From Deltaproteobacteria bacterium (GTDB lineage Bacteria; Desulfobacterota; UBA8473), in the NCBI GenBank assembly GCA_030623035.1, contig JAUXFK010000012.1, positions 1 to 22,195 on the forward strand: 22,195 nt of DNA, read 5' to 3'. The position numbers and the translations under genes were made by a program. The notes beneath the pieces were generated by a model. That model was given only the letters and a program-made list of their open reading frames with translations. It had not been told where the DNA came from and ran no database searches. Below are positions 8,179-15,206 of the stretch, piece by piece. Position 1 is the first letter of the stretch; every line of letters starts with the position of its first letter.

Positions 8179-8958
8179 TCAGATAGTCAGCCCATGAATA
8201 CTGCCAAATCCGTTCCATCTCAAGATAAAGTTAATAGCTAAAAGAATCAATAAAACGATAATAATTATAAAATCATCACTTTGATACCCTATTGTAAAAT
8301 AGAATGTCCGCTTTTTCGAGCTACCAAAACCCTTTGATTCCAAAGCCATTGCGAGTTGATTTGTACTTCGAATAGAAGTAAGAAATATAGGAACCAAAAG
8401 GGGTATATGATTTTTAAAGCGGACGAATATATTCCCGGCTTCCAAATTGAGCCCTCTGGATTTTTGGGCATCATTAATCGTTGCTCCTGCCCCAATAAAA
8501 GTAGGAACCAAACGAAGAGCAGTGGAGAAAGCAAAACTCATTGTGTAGGGCATTCTAAGGCGAATCAGCCCCATGAAAATCTCTTCGTTTCTGGTTGTGG
8601 AAAGAAAGATTATCCCCGCTATAATCATACTATCGATCTTTAATGCTGTAGAAATACCATAAAGCAATGATTCATAACTCATCCTCCAGAACAGATATGT
8701 CTCCCCTTTTGCAAAGAATGACCAGACCACAATGGAGAATATCCCTATAACAATCAGCAACCACCGGATTTTTTTAAGATTAGAAAGGGATTTCGAAGCC
8801 CAGGCGTGAATTAATATTAAAGCGGTTATGATTAAGACGTACAAGGGATGCTTATAGAGAATGGTAAGGACAAAGCTTCCCATCAATACAAACAACTTTG
8901 TCCTTGGATCGAGCCGATGGAAAATCGTATTTTTGTCCTGATATAGATACAGGTTCAT
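8179..8958 (-). CDS. ECF transporter transmembrane component EcfT (CbiQ family)
   Basis: A 259-residue polytopic membrane protein, the T component of an energy-coupling factor (group II) ABC importer for micronutrients. It opens with DKNTIFHRLDPRTKLFVL, the CbiQ/EcfT start block (HxLDPRxK), and has hydrophobic segments near 25-65, 75-95, 110-130 and 235-255. The coupling motif MALESKGFGSS near 215 corresponds to the A-R-G-type helices that dock into the ATPases. Its start overlaps the ecfA stop by 4 bp, so translation is coupled. It is the last gene of the epimerase-transaldolase-ecfA-ecfT unit. No substrate-binding S component is encoded in the window, so it is either a shared group II module or paired with a distant S gene. 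The substrate is unknown. Confidence 0.9.
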   Translation of the reverse strand: MNLYLYQDKNTIFHRLDPRTKLFVLMGSFVLTILYKHPLYVLIITALILIHAWASKSLSNLKKIRWLLIVIGIFSIVVWSFFAKGETYLFWRMSYESLLYGISTALKIDSMIIAGIIFLSTTRNEEIFMGLIRLRMPYTMSFAFSTALRLVPTFIGAGATINDAQKSRGLNLEAGNIFVRFKNHIPLLVPIFLTSIRSTNQLAMALESKGFGSSKKRTFYFTIGYQSDDFIIIIVLLILLAINFILRWNGFGSIHGLTI

Positions 8959-10655
8959 TGATCTCTTTTCTTTTCGATGCAGCTCTTAAACTCTTCGATT
9001 GACAGGGTAGTATAACCTAACATGTTTCCTAAACTGACGATTGCCGGCGTTTTGAGAAAAAGAGCCCTTAACTCCTCTTCTTTTGAGAAGACCTCTCTCG
9101 TAGGTCCATCCAGTATTACCCTCCCCTCTCCCATCACGACTACTCTTTTTGCATATTCAGCAACCACCCACATCGTATGAGTAACAATGATGATGGTATG
9201 CCCGGCCTGGTTCAACTTCTTTATCAGCCTCATCATTCCTCTCAGTTCTTTATAATCAAGCCCTGTTGTGGGTTCATCCAGGATAATTACTCGGGGTTTG
9301 GTTGCCAGTACAGATGCGACTGCAATCCTCTGGCGTTGACCCTTGGTCAAAACAAATGGATCTTCATCCTCAAGGTCCATCAACCCGACAGCATAAAGGG
9401 CATCCTCAACCATACGTTTTGCCTTATGTTCAGAAACCCCCTTTAACTTCAGTCCAAATGCAACCTCATCAGCTACACTTTGTGCAAATATTTGATGATC
9501 AGGGTTTTGAAAGACATATCCTACATCTCTGCTGAGACTATAAATATCCTCTTCCTTCGTGTTCTTCTTATTTATATAAACATCGCCTGATGTAGGCATT
9601 AATAATCCATTTAGATGCTTAACCAACGTTGTTTTTCCGCTTCCGTTCTGACCTACAACTGCGACAAATTCACCTTCTCGAATCGAAAGGTTAACCTCTT
9701 TTAAAACATGCTGTTTCCCCTCATATGCATGGCTAAGATTCTGTATGTCTATTATAATCTTACCCAGGTCCTCTATCTTCTTTTCGTCTTCTATCAAAAG
9801 TCCATGATATTCAGCCGATGATATTGACCAATGATTCTCTCTAATAATTCCCAATGCCTCTTTGAGGGTCAAAGGGAGTTCCGGAAACCCTAAATCATAA
9901 AACAGCTCCGTCACCTGCAATGGCATAATACCGAGACTCTTTAATAAGGATACCTTTTTTAAAATGTCATGCGCAGGGCCAATGCTTTTAATACGACCCT
10001 TATCCATCAGGACAATGCGATCCGAATTGAGAATCTCTTCTGTTTCATGTTCTACGACAATTATTGTTTGAATCTCTAAATTGTGGAGTTCTTTTGTAAT
10101 GGCAAATATTTCCCTTTTGCCTACTGGATCTAAATCAGTCGTCGGCTCATCTAAACAGAGAATCTTCGGGTTTAAAGAGAGTACCGAAGCGATAGCCAAC
10201 CGCTGCTTCTGACCTCCTGAAAGGGTTGCCGGCTGTCTTTCTTCAAACCCATTGAGTCTTACAAACCTCAGGGACTCATCCACTCTTCTTTTAATCTCTT
10301 CACGGGGCAAACCCAGGTTTTCTGGTCCAAAGGCAGCCTCCAATTCTACATTTGTAGAGAACAACTGGGCATCAAAATCCTGAAAGACCAACCCGATAAT
10401 TGAGGCAAATTCTTTTGCCTTTTGCTCCTTTGTGTTTATTCCATCTACCGTTATCTCTCCTTTGAGATCCCCCTTGATTAGATGGGGTATTAAACCATTG
10501 AGAGTAGAACAAAGAGTGGATTTTCCTGACCCTCCTGGCCCCATAATAACGATCACTTCGCCTGAATCAATTTCCAGGTTTATACCATCCAATGCCTTTA
10601 ATTCACTGTCTTTATAACTGAAGTTTACATCACAAAGAGAAACAATACCACCCAT
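8955..10655 (-). CDS. ECF transporter ATPase with two fused ABC domains (EcfA1-EcfA2)
   Basis: A 566-residue cytoplasmic protein containing two ABC ATPase halves, powering the ECF importer. Half 1: Walker A GPGGSGKST at 39-47, Q-loop FQDFDAQLF near 91-99, signature LSGGQ at 145-149, Walker B ILCLDEP at 165-171, H-loop His203. Half 2: Walker A GQNGSGKTT at 335-343, VFQNPDHQIF at 381-390, signature LTKGQ at 436-440, Walker B VIILDEP at 456-462, H-loop His493. The second signature deviates from SGGQ, as in several fused EcfA proteins, so the two sites may not be equal. Separate EcfA1 and EcfA2 are more common; the tandem form is known in YkoD-like systems. It starts 24 bp after the transaldolase stop and overlaps ecfT, so the four genes form one operon. 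Confidence 0.92.
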   Translation of the reverse strand: MGGIVSLCDVNFSYKDSELKALDGINLEIDSGEVIVIMGPGGSGKSTLCSTLNGLIPHLIKGDLKGEITVDGINTKEQKAKEFASIIGLVFQDFDAQLFSTNVELEAAFGPENLGLPREEIKRRVDESLRFVRLNGFEERQPATLSGGQKQRLAIASVLSLNPKILCLDEPTTDLDPVGKREIFAITKELHNLEIQTIIVVEHETEEILNSDRIVLMDKGRIKSIGPAHDILKKVSLLKSLGIMPLQVTELFYDLGFPELPLTLKEALGIIRENHWSISSAEYHGLLIEDEKKIEDLGKIIIDIQNLSHAYEGKQHVLKEVNLSIREGEFVAVVGQNGSGKTTLVKHLNGLLMPTSGDVYINKKNTKEEDIYSLSRDVGYVFQNPDHQIFAQSVADEVAFGLKLKGVSEHKAKRMVEDALYAVGLMDLEDEDPFVLTKGQRQRIAVASVLATKPRVIILDEPTTGLDYKELRGMMRLIKKLNQAGHTIIIVTHTMWVVAEYAKRVVVMGEGRVILDGPTREVFSKEEELRALFLKTPAIVSLGNMLGYTTLSIEEFKSCIEKKRDQ

Positions 10656-10679
10656 TTTCAGCCCAGGCCTTCCCAGAAA

Positions 10680-11819
10680 TCAAAGTTCTTTGACAACCTC
10701 TTTTCTTCTCTCATCTATAGCATCTATCAGTTCGTTATAGGATTTCTCGAAGGCTTTAACTCCCTCATCTAACAGCTCTTCATATATCATTTTCAGATCA
10801 ACACCTGCAGCTTCAACCATTTCAAGTATACTGGATGATTTCTCCATATCTTCTTCTAAAGCAGATATCAGGACACCATGGTCACGGAATGCATCGATCG
10901 TTGCTGGAGGGAGGGTATTTACTGTATTGGACCCAATTAAAGAATCTACATATTTTACATCGCTATAAGTTGGGTCCTTTGTGCCTGTACTTGCCCAAAG
11001 GGGACGTTGGACCTTAGCCCCTTTCTCAATCAGGTTTTGAAAGGAAGGACATAAAAACATCTCTTTAAACTTTCCATAAACGACCCGAACAACTTCAACG
11101 GCTGTTTTGCCCCTTAGTTTCGCAAGACTATCTCTAAGATTCGAACTGCCTGCCTCTTTTATAAGGGTATCGATCCGTTTATCGACTTTTGAATCAATCC
11201 TGCTCACGAAAAAGCTGGCTACAGAACTCATGTTTTTAAAAGATTCTCCCTTTTTCTCCCTCTGTTCCAACCCTTTGATATAAGCCAGTGCAACCTCTTC
11301 ATACTGCTCTGGAGAGAAAAGCAGTGTAACGTTTATGTTAAACCCCTCATAAGTGAGTTCTTGAACAACAGGAAGGCCATCCTTTGTCCCGGGGACCTTT
11401 ACCATCAGGTTAGGAAAATCTATCACATTAAACAGCCTCTTCGCCTCTTTGATACTTTCTTTTGTGTCATAGGCAATCCTCGGATCCAATTCAATTGAAA
11501 CGAATCCATCATTCCCCATGGTACGATTGTATACCTCCATCATTATCTTACAGGCTTTCTTAATATCATCAGTTGTTATTATATCATATATCTCTAGTGC
11601 TTTCTTCCCCTTAAGGGAAAGTTCTTTGATCTGTCCCTCGTATTCCTTGCCTTTTGTAATGGACTTCATAAATATAGTTGGGTTTGAAGTCAGTCCTGAT
11701 ATCCCATCTTTATCGACCAGACGCTTTAAACTTCCATCTGTTAGATCACTCCTTTTGATATTGTCTAACCAGAGACTCTGCCCAAAATCTCTTAGCCTCA
11801 TTGTCTTGTTAGTATTCAT
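10680..11819 (-). CDS. tal: Transaldolase (long, Tal-type)
   Basis: A 379-residue transaldolase, transferring the dihydroxyacetone unit between sedoheptulose 7-phosphate and glyceraldehyde 3-phosphate in the non-oxidative pentose phosphate pathway. It opens with the class motif GISGLTSNPTIF (39-50) and carries VSIELDPRIAYDT near 107-119. The Schiff-base lysine is Lys141 in LMVKVPGTKDG, followed by INVTLLFSPEQY and RPLWASTGTKDP. The length places it in the longer Tal group found in actinobacteria, cyanobacteria and some anaerobes, not the 220-aa TalC group. AAGGAG lies 12 bases before the ATG. The second epimerase gene ends 28 bp upstream and ecfA begins 24 bp downstream, so a pentose phosphate pair is co-transcribed with a transporter module, which is unusual. 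Confidence 0.94.
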   Translation of the reverse strand: MNTNKTMRLRDFGQSLWLDNIKRSDLTDGSLKRLVDKDGISGLTSNPTIFMKSITKGKEYEGQIKELSLKGKKALEIYDIITTDDIKKACKIMMEVYNRTMGNDGFVSIELDPRIAYDTKESIKEAKRLFNVIDFPNLMVKVPGTKDGLPVVQELTYEGFNINVTLLFSPEQYEEVALAYIKGLEQREKKGESFKNMSSVASFFVSRIDSKVDKRIDTLIKEAGSSNLRDSLAKLRGKTAVEVVRVVYGKFKEMFLCPSFQNLIEKGAKVQRPLWASTGTKDPTYSDVKYVDSLIGSNTVNTLPPATIDAFRDHGVLISALEEDMEKSSSILEMVEAAGVDLKMIYEELLDEGVKAFEKSYNELIDAIDERRKEVVKEL

Positions 11820-11847
11820 AAGCCCATCTCTCCTTTATTCCGAATTC

Positions 11848-12486
11848 TTAAGAACCCCCCCCAATAATCCGAAGAAATGCTTTATAGCTTTCCTTTGGAT
11901 CCTTTTGTAATAGGATACGGCTTCCAACACATGCATAGTCTATCCCTTTCTCCTTTATTTCTAAAATATTATCAAGGCTTACTCCGCCGTCTATTCCAAC
12001 AAGGGCGGATGGGAATCGATCTCGAAACCGACTTATCTCATCAAGGACCTCATATATAAAAGGACTACCATAGTAACCTGGATTAACCGATAAGAACAGA
12101 AAAGAGTCAACCTGAGATACCAAAAACTCAAAATCTGCGATAGAGGTTTCCGGATTAATGGCCAAACCCACTTCCATATCTAAATCCCTGATATTTGAGA
12201 TAACCTCCACTGGTTCCGGGGCTGCCTCAAAATGGAAGATAACCTTTTTCGTGCCTATGGACTTCAAAGTAACGAGAGGCTTATTCAGGTCTTGTACCAT
12301 TAGATGCGCTTCAATATTCAAGGATAATTTCAGTCCATCTATGGCATCGAAAGACACACTTTTAGAAGGAACAAATTTCCCATCCATAAAATCGATTTGG
12401 GCATAATCTGTAAAGCTCTTTGCGATATCCAACATCCTATTTAAGTCATCGATATTTTCGGTTAAAATAGCAGGGACAACCCTCAT
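11848..12486 (-). CDS. Ribulose-phosphate 3-epimerase family protein, divergent paralogue
   Basis: A 212-residue TIM barrel of the Rpe family. The frame is VPAILTEN in place of APSILSAD, with FMDGKFVPSKS, EAHLMV, SVNPGYYGSPF and GIDGGVS. Of the four standard metal ligands it keeps Asp32, His61 and Asp166, but the first His (HxD) is Gln30 in AQIDFMDG. The catalytic aspartates remain, so it may still epimerise a ketose phosphate, with different metal use or a different substrate. GGAAGGAG lies about 10 bases before the ATG. As the first gene of the four-gene operon with transaldolase, it is presumably expressed from a promoter in the 12487-12845 region. It is clearly unlike the nearby canonical Rpe (5835-6497) and not a recent duplicate. 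Assignment to the family is firm; the activity is not. Confidence 0.85.
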   Translation of the reverse strand: MRVVPAILTENIDDLNRMLDIAKSFTDYAQIDFMDGKFVPSKSVSFDAIDGLKLSLNIEAHLMVQDLNKPLVTLKSIGTKKVIFHFEAAPEPVEVISNIRDLDMEVGLAINPETSIADFEFLVSQVDSFLFLSVNPGYYGSPFIYEVLDEISRFRDRFPSALVGIDGGVSLDNILEIKEKGIDYACVGSRILLQKDPKESYKAFLRIIGGGS

Positions 12487-12579
12487 TATTATTGTTTCTC
12501 CTTCCTGTAGATTTTATCTATGCTCCCCAATCAATGAAATAGAAAGCAATCGCCAAGCTTCAACGGCAATCAAAAATGA

Positions 12580-12640
12580 CAAATGTCAAAAATACTGGCA
12601 GTGCAAGGTATTTTGAACTTTGGCATTCATTTGACATTTG
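12580..12640. repeat. 11-bp inverted repeat with degenerate ATTTGACATTTG copies
   Basis: The arms 12580-12590 and 12630-12640 are perfectly complementary over 11 bp around a 39-base spacer. TTTGACATTTGA and CTTTGGCATTTGA are near-direct repeats just to the right. This looks like a dispersed low-complexity repeat; a regulatory role is possible but unsupported. Confidence 0.5.
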
Positions 12641-12754
12641 AGCTTTGGCATTTGAATTTTAGTAACAGTTTAGCTTTTTTAAATTTTAGTTGCTAAGGCG
12701 GTGGTCATATTTTAGTGAAACGGAGTACTGGGTATTATGTTCACGAAAATACGT

Positions 12755-12783
12755 TTGACGAGTCGAATGGTTTTTGTTACTAT
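12755..12783 (+). promoter_or_regulatory. Sigma70-like promoter for the deacylase operon
   Basis: TTGACG at 12755-12760 and TACTAT at 12778-12783 are separated by exactly 17 bases. This is a five-of-six match to the -35 consensus and four-of-six to the -10. Transcription would start near 12790, giving a leader of about 55 bases before the ATG at 12846. No obvious operator is seen. Confidence 0.55.
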
Positions 12784-12845
12784 TTCATAATAGCATACCA
12801 TAAACTCTGATAAAATCAATAAAACTTATTCAATTGGCAGCCCGT

Positions 12846-14432
12846 ATGTTTAATATACTCATCTTAAACGCGAAAATATTTGATGGCACAGGTGCATCAT
12901 CCTATCATGGTCATATTGGGATAAAAGGTGATAGGATTTTGAAGATAGGTACAGATACTCAATTCAATGCAAATCGGACTATTGATGCCGAAGGTATGGT
13001 TGTATGCCCCGGATTTGTTGATATACATGGTCATTCCGACTATTTCCTCCTGGTAAACCCTAAGGCGGAAAGCAAAGTTCGTCAGGGGGTAACAACAGAA
13101 ATCGGGGGAAACTGCGGGTACGCAGCAGCCCCTATCTTTGGAGAAGAGGCCAATGAAAGAAAGGCCGAATACCAAAAACAGTTCTCTTTGGATTTAAACT
13201 GGCATACGATTAAAGAATACAGCGATTTACTGGAGAATATCGGCATATCTATCAACTTTGCACCTCTAATGGGTCACAATACCATCCGTGCCTCAGTAAT
13301 GGGCAAGGACAATAGAGAGCCAGGTCAAAAAGAATTAGAGGAGATGTGTTCTGCCATAGAAAATGGTATGAGAGAAGGTGCATTCGGGATGTCAACCGGT
13401 CTCATATATCCTCCGGCTTGTTTCTCCGATACAAAGGAGTTAATCGTCTTAAATAGGGTGGTAAAAAGGTTCAATGGAATATTTACGGCTCATATAAGAA
13501 ACGAAGATGACTTTGTAATTGAGGCAATAAAAGAAGTGGTCAACATCGCAAAAGAGGCATCTATCCCTTTACAGATTTCCCATTTAAAGACCTCCAGGGA
13601 AAGGAACTGGAATAAACTAGACAAAATCTTTGAAATCATTGAGGAAGCCAGACTTGAAGGGGCAAGGATAACCTGTGATCGTTACCCTTATATTGCTTCG
13701 AATACAGGGCTTAAGGCCATACTTCCCAATTGGGCAACTGAAGGAAACAATGAGACCATTATCAACAAATTAAAGGATAAGGCAATAAGAAAGAAGATAA
13801 GAGGCGATATACTCAAAAAACACCCGGCCCCGCGTTATTGGGATACAATTGTAATCTCTACATTGACTTCAGAAGAAAATAAGGGCTATGAAGGGATGAG
13901 CATTTTGGATGCTGCAAATAAAGCAGGAAAAGATCCCTTCAATTTTGCTTTAGACATCCTTATAGAAGAAAAGACAAATATATCGGCCAACTATTTCACG
14001 ATGTGTGAAGAAAATATGATAAGGATTCTAAATAAACCCTATACAATGGTTGGATCCGATGCTGCCTGCCGTGCAGACTATGGCCCTTTATCAGAGGGCA
14101 AACCCCATCCCAGGGCATTTGGGACATTTCCCAGGGTCTTGAGTAGGTATGTCAATAAAAAAGGGATGTTAGACCTTTCCACTGCAATAAGAAAGATGAC
14201 ATCCTATCCATGTAAAAAACTGGGCATTCAAGCAAGGGGTGAAGTAAAGGAGGGGTTCTTTGCTGATCTGGTACTCTTTAATCCGGAAAAGATAATTGAC
14301 AGGGCTACTTTTTCTGAACCCATACAGTACCCTGAAGGGATCGAGTATGTTATAGTTAATGGAAAGATTACCATAGAAAAAGGGAAACATACCGGGTGCG
14401 TAAGCGGGAGGGTATTGAGAAAAGGACAATGA
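12846..14432 (+). CDS. N-acyl-D-amino-acid deacylase (D-aminoacylase, amidohydrolase superfamily)
   Basis: A 528-residue metal-dependent amidohydrolase that would remove the acyl group from N-acyl-D-amino acids. I start at the ATG at 12846, since family proteins begin as MFNILILNAKIFDGTGA does; a TTG 12 bases upstream is in frame, and neither has a strong ribosome site. The metal-site motif DIHGHSDYFL follows near 60. RQGVTTEIGGNCGYA supplies the bridging Cys typical of D-aminoacylases, and AHIRNE, ISHLKTS, CDRYPYIA and GSDAACR are later active-site blocks, with a composite beta-sandwich at both ends. No signal peptide is seen, so it is cytoplasmic. The next gene, a PuuD-like hydrolase, starts 1 bp after the stop. 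Dihydroorotase or dipeptidase families fit less well because of the NCG and HSD motifs. The acyl and amino acid preferences are unknown. Confidence 0.9.
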   Translation: MFNILILNAKIFDGTGASSYHGHIGIKGDRILKIGTDTQFNANRTIDAEGMVVCPGFVDIHGHSDYFLLVNPKAESKVRQGVTTEIGGNCGYAAAPIFGEEANERKAEYQKQFSLDLNWHTIKEYSDLLENIGISINFAPLMGHNTIRASVMGKDNREPGQKELEEMCSAIENGMREGAFGMSTGLIYPPACFSDTKELIVLNRVVKRFNGIFTAHIRNEDDFVIEAIKEVVNIAKEASIPLQISHLKTSRERNWNKLDKIFEIIEEARLEGARITCDRYPYIASNTGLKAILPNWATEGNNETIINKLKDKAIRKKIRGDILKKHPAPRYWDTIVISTLTSEENKGYEGMSILDAANKAGKDPFNFALDILIEEKTNISANYFTMCEENMIRILNKPYTMVGSDAACRADYGPLSEGKPHPRAFGTFPRVLSRYVNKKGMLDLSTAIRKMTSYPCKKLGIQARGEVKEGFFADLVLFNPEKIIDRATFSEPIQYPEGIEYVIVNGKITIEKGKHTGCVSGRVLRKGQ

Positions 14433-14433
14433 A

Positions 14434-15180
14434 ATGCAGCCGCTGATTGGTATAACTTCGGATTACCAAAAAAACAAAGACATATTCAAAGATCCGGCAT
14501 ATTTTATTGGCGAGAATTACATTCTGGCTGTAAAAGAAGCCGGCGGGATCCCCATAATCATGCCTTACAGCTCTGACAATATCGTAATAGAAGAGCTTCT
14601 TGAAAGGATTGACGGCCTTCTAATAACAGGCGGAAACTTTGATATAAACCCGGCATTCTATGGGGAGATGCCCATCGAAAAAACAGGAAAATTCAATGAA
14701 AAGAGAACGGTCTTTGAGATGGAGATCACAAAAACTGCATTGAAGGCAGATAAGCCGATTTTGGGCATATGCGGCGGAGAGCAATTGCTAAACGTAGCAA
14801 CAGGAGGTAGCCTTTTTCAAGACATAGAGACTCAGGTAAATGGGGCAAAAAGTCACCAGCAGAAGATACCCAAGTCTGACCCCTATCATCCAGTAAATAT
14901 CGAACCCGGCACAAAGTTGCACTCTATTTTGAGATGCAAAACAATAAGTACAAACAGTACCCATCATCAATCCATAAAAAAACTAGGCAAAAACCTTGCC
15001 ATCAATGCAATCGCTGAGGACGGGATTATTGAGGGGATTGAGAGCATTAATCACAGGTTTATCCTGGGGGTTCAATGGCATCCTGAGTATCTGTATAAAA
15101 AGGGAAAACCTTTTGAGAGACTCTTTAAGGCCTTTGTACAGAGCTGTAAAACTTGTCCTGAACGAAGAGAAGGAGAATAA
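14434..15180 (+). CDS. Gamma-glutamyl-gamma-aminobutyrate hydrolase-like protein (peptidase C26, class I glutamine amidotransferase fold)
   Basis: A 248-residue PuuD-like hydrolase expected to cleave gamma-glutamyl amide bonds. The nucleophile is Cys113 in GICGGEQLLN, and the other triad members are His216 and Glu218 in GVQWHPEYL. LITGGNFDINPAFYGE is the oxyanion-side loop typical of C26, and THHQS precedes the catalytic His region. It begins 1 bp after the deacylase stop with AAAGGA upstream, so the two are translated from one mRNA. Together they suggest breakdown of acylated or gamma-linked D-amino acids, for example cell wall-derived material, but this is inference from pairing. The last residues, SCKTCPERREGE, follow the normal end of the fold and are encoded by a CCTGAACGAAGAGAAGGAGA stretch that resembles an interspersed repeat read through as a tail. 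Confidence 0.88.
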   Translation: MQPLIGITSDYQKNKDIFKDPAYFIGENYILAVKEAGGIPIIMPYSSDNIVIEELLERIDGLLITGGNFDINPAFYGEMPIEKTGKFNEKRTVFEMEITKTALKADKPILGICGGEQLLNVATGGSLFQDIETQVNGAKSHQQKIPKSDPYHPVNIEPGTKLHSILRCKTISTNSTHHQSIKKLGKNLAINAIAEDGIIEGIESINHRFILGVQWHPEYLYKKGKPFERLFKAFVQSCKTCPERREGE

Positions 15181-15206
15181 GAGGCAATGGAGGAAAAGGA
15201 AAAAAT

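Larger units (their letters stand above)
12487..12845. other. Divergent intergenic region with AT-rich repeats and a promoter
   Basis: About 360 bp between divergent operons. The left part holds CAAATGTCAAA (12580-12590) and its exact reverse complement TTTGACATTTG (12630-12640), with further TTTGGCATTTGA-like copies at about 12614-12655. This is low-complexity interspersed sequence rather than a gene. The right part has the promoter listed separately. I see no ORF or structured RNA. Confidence 0.55.
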
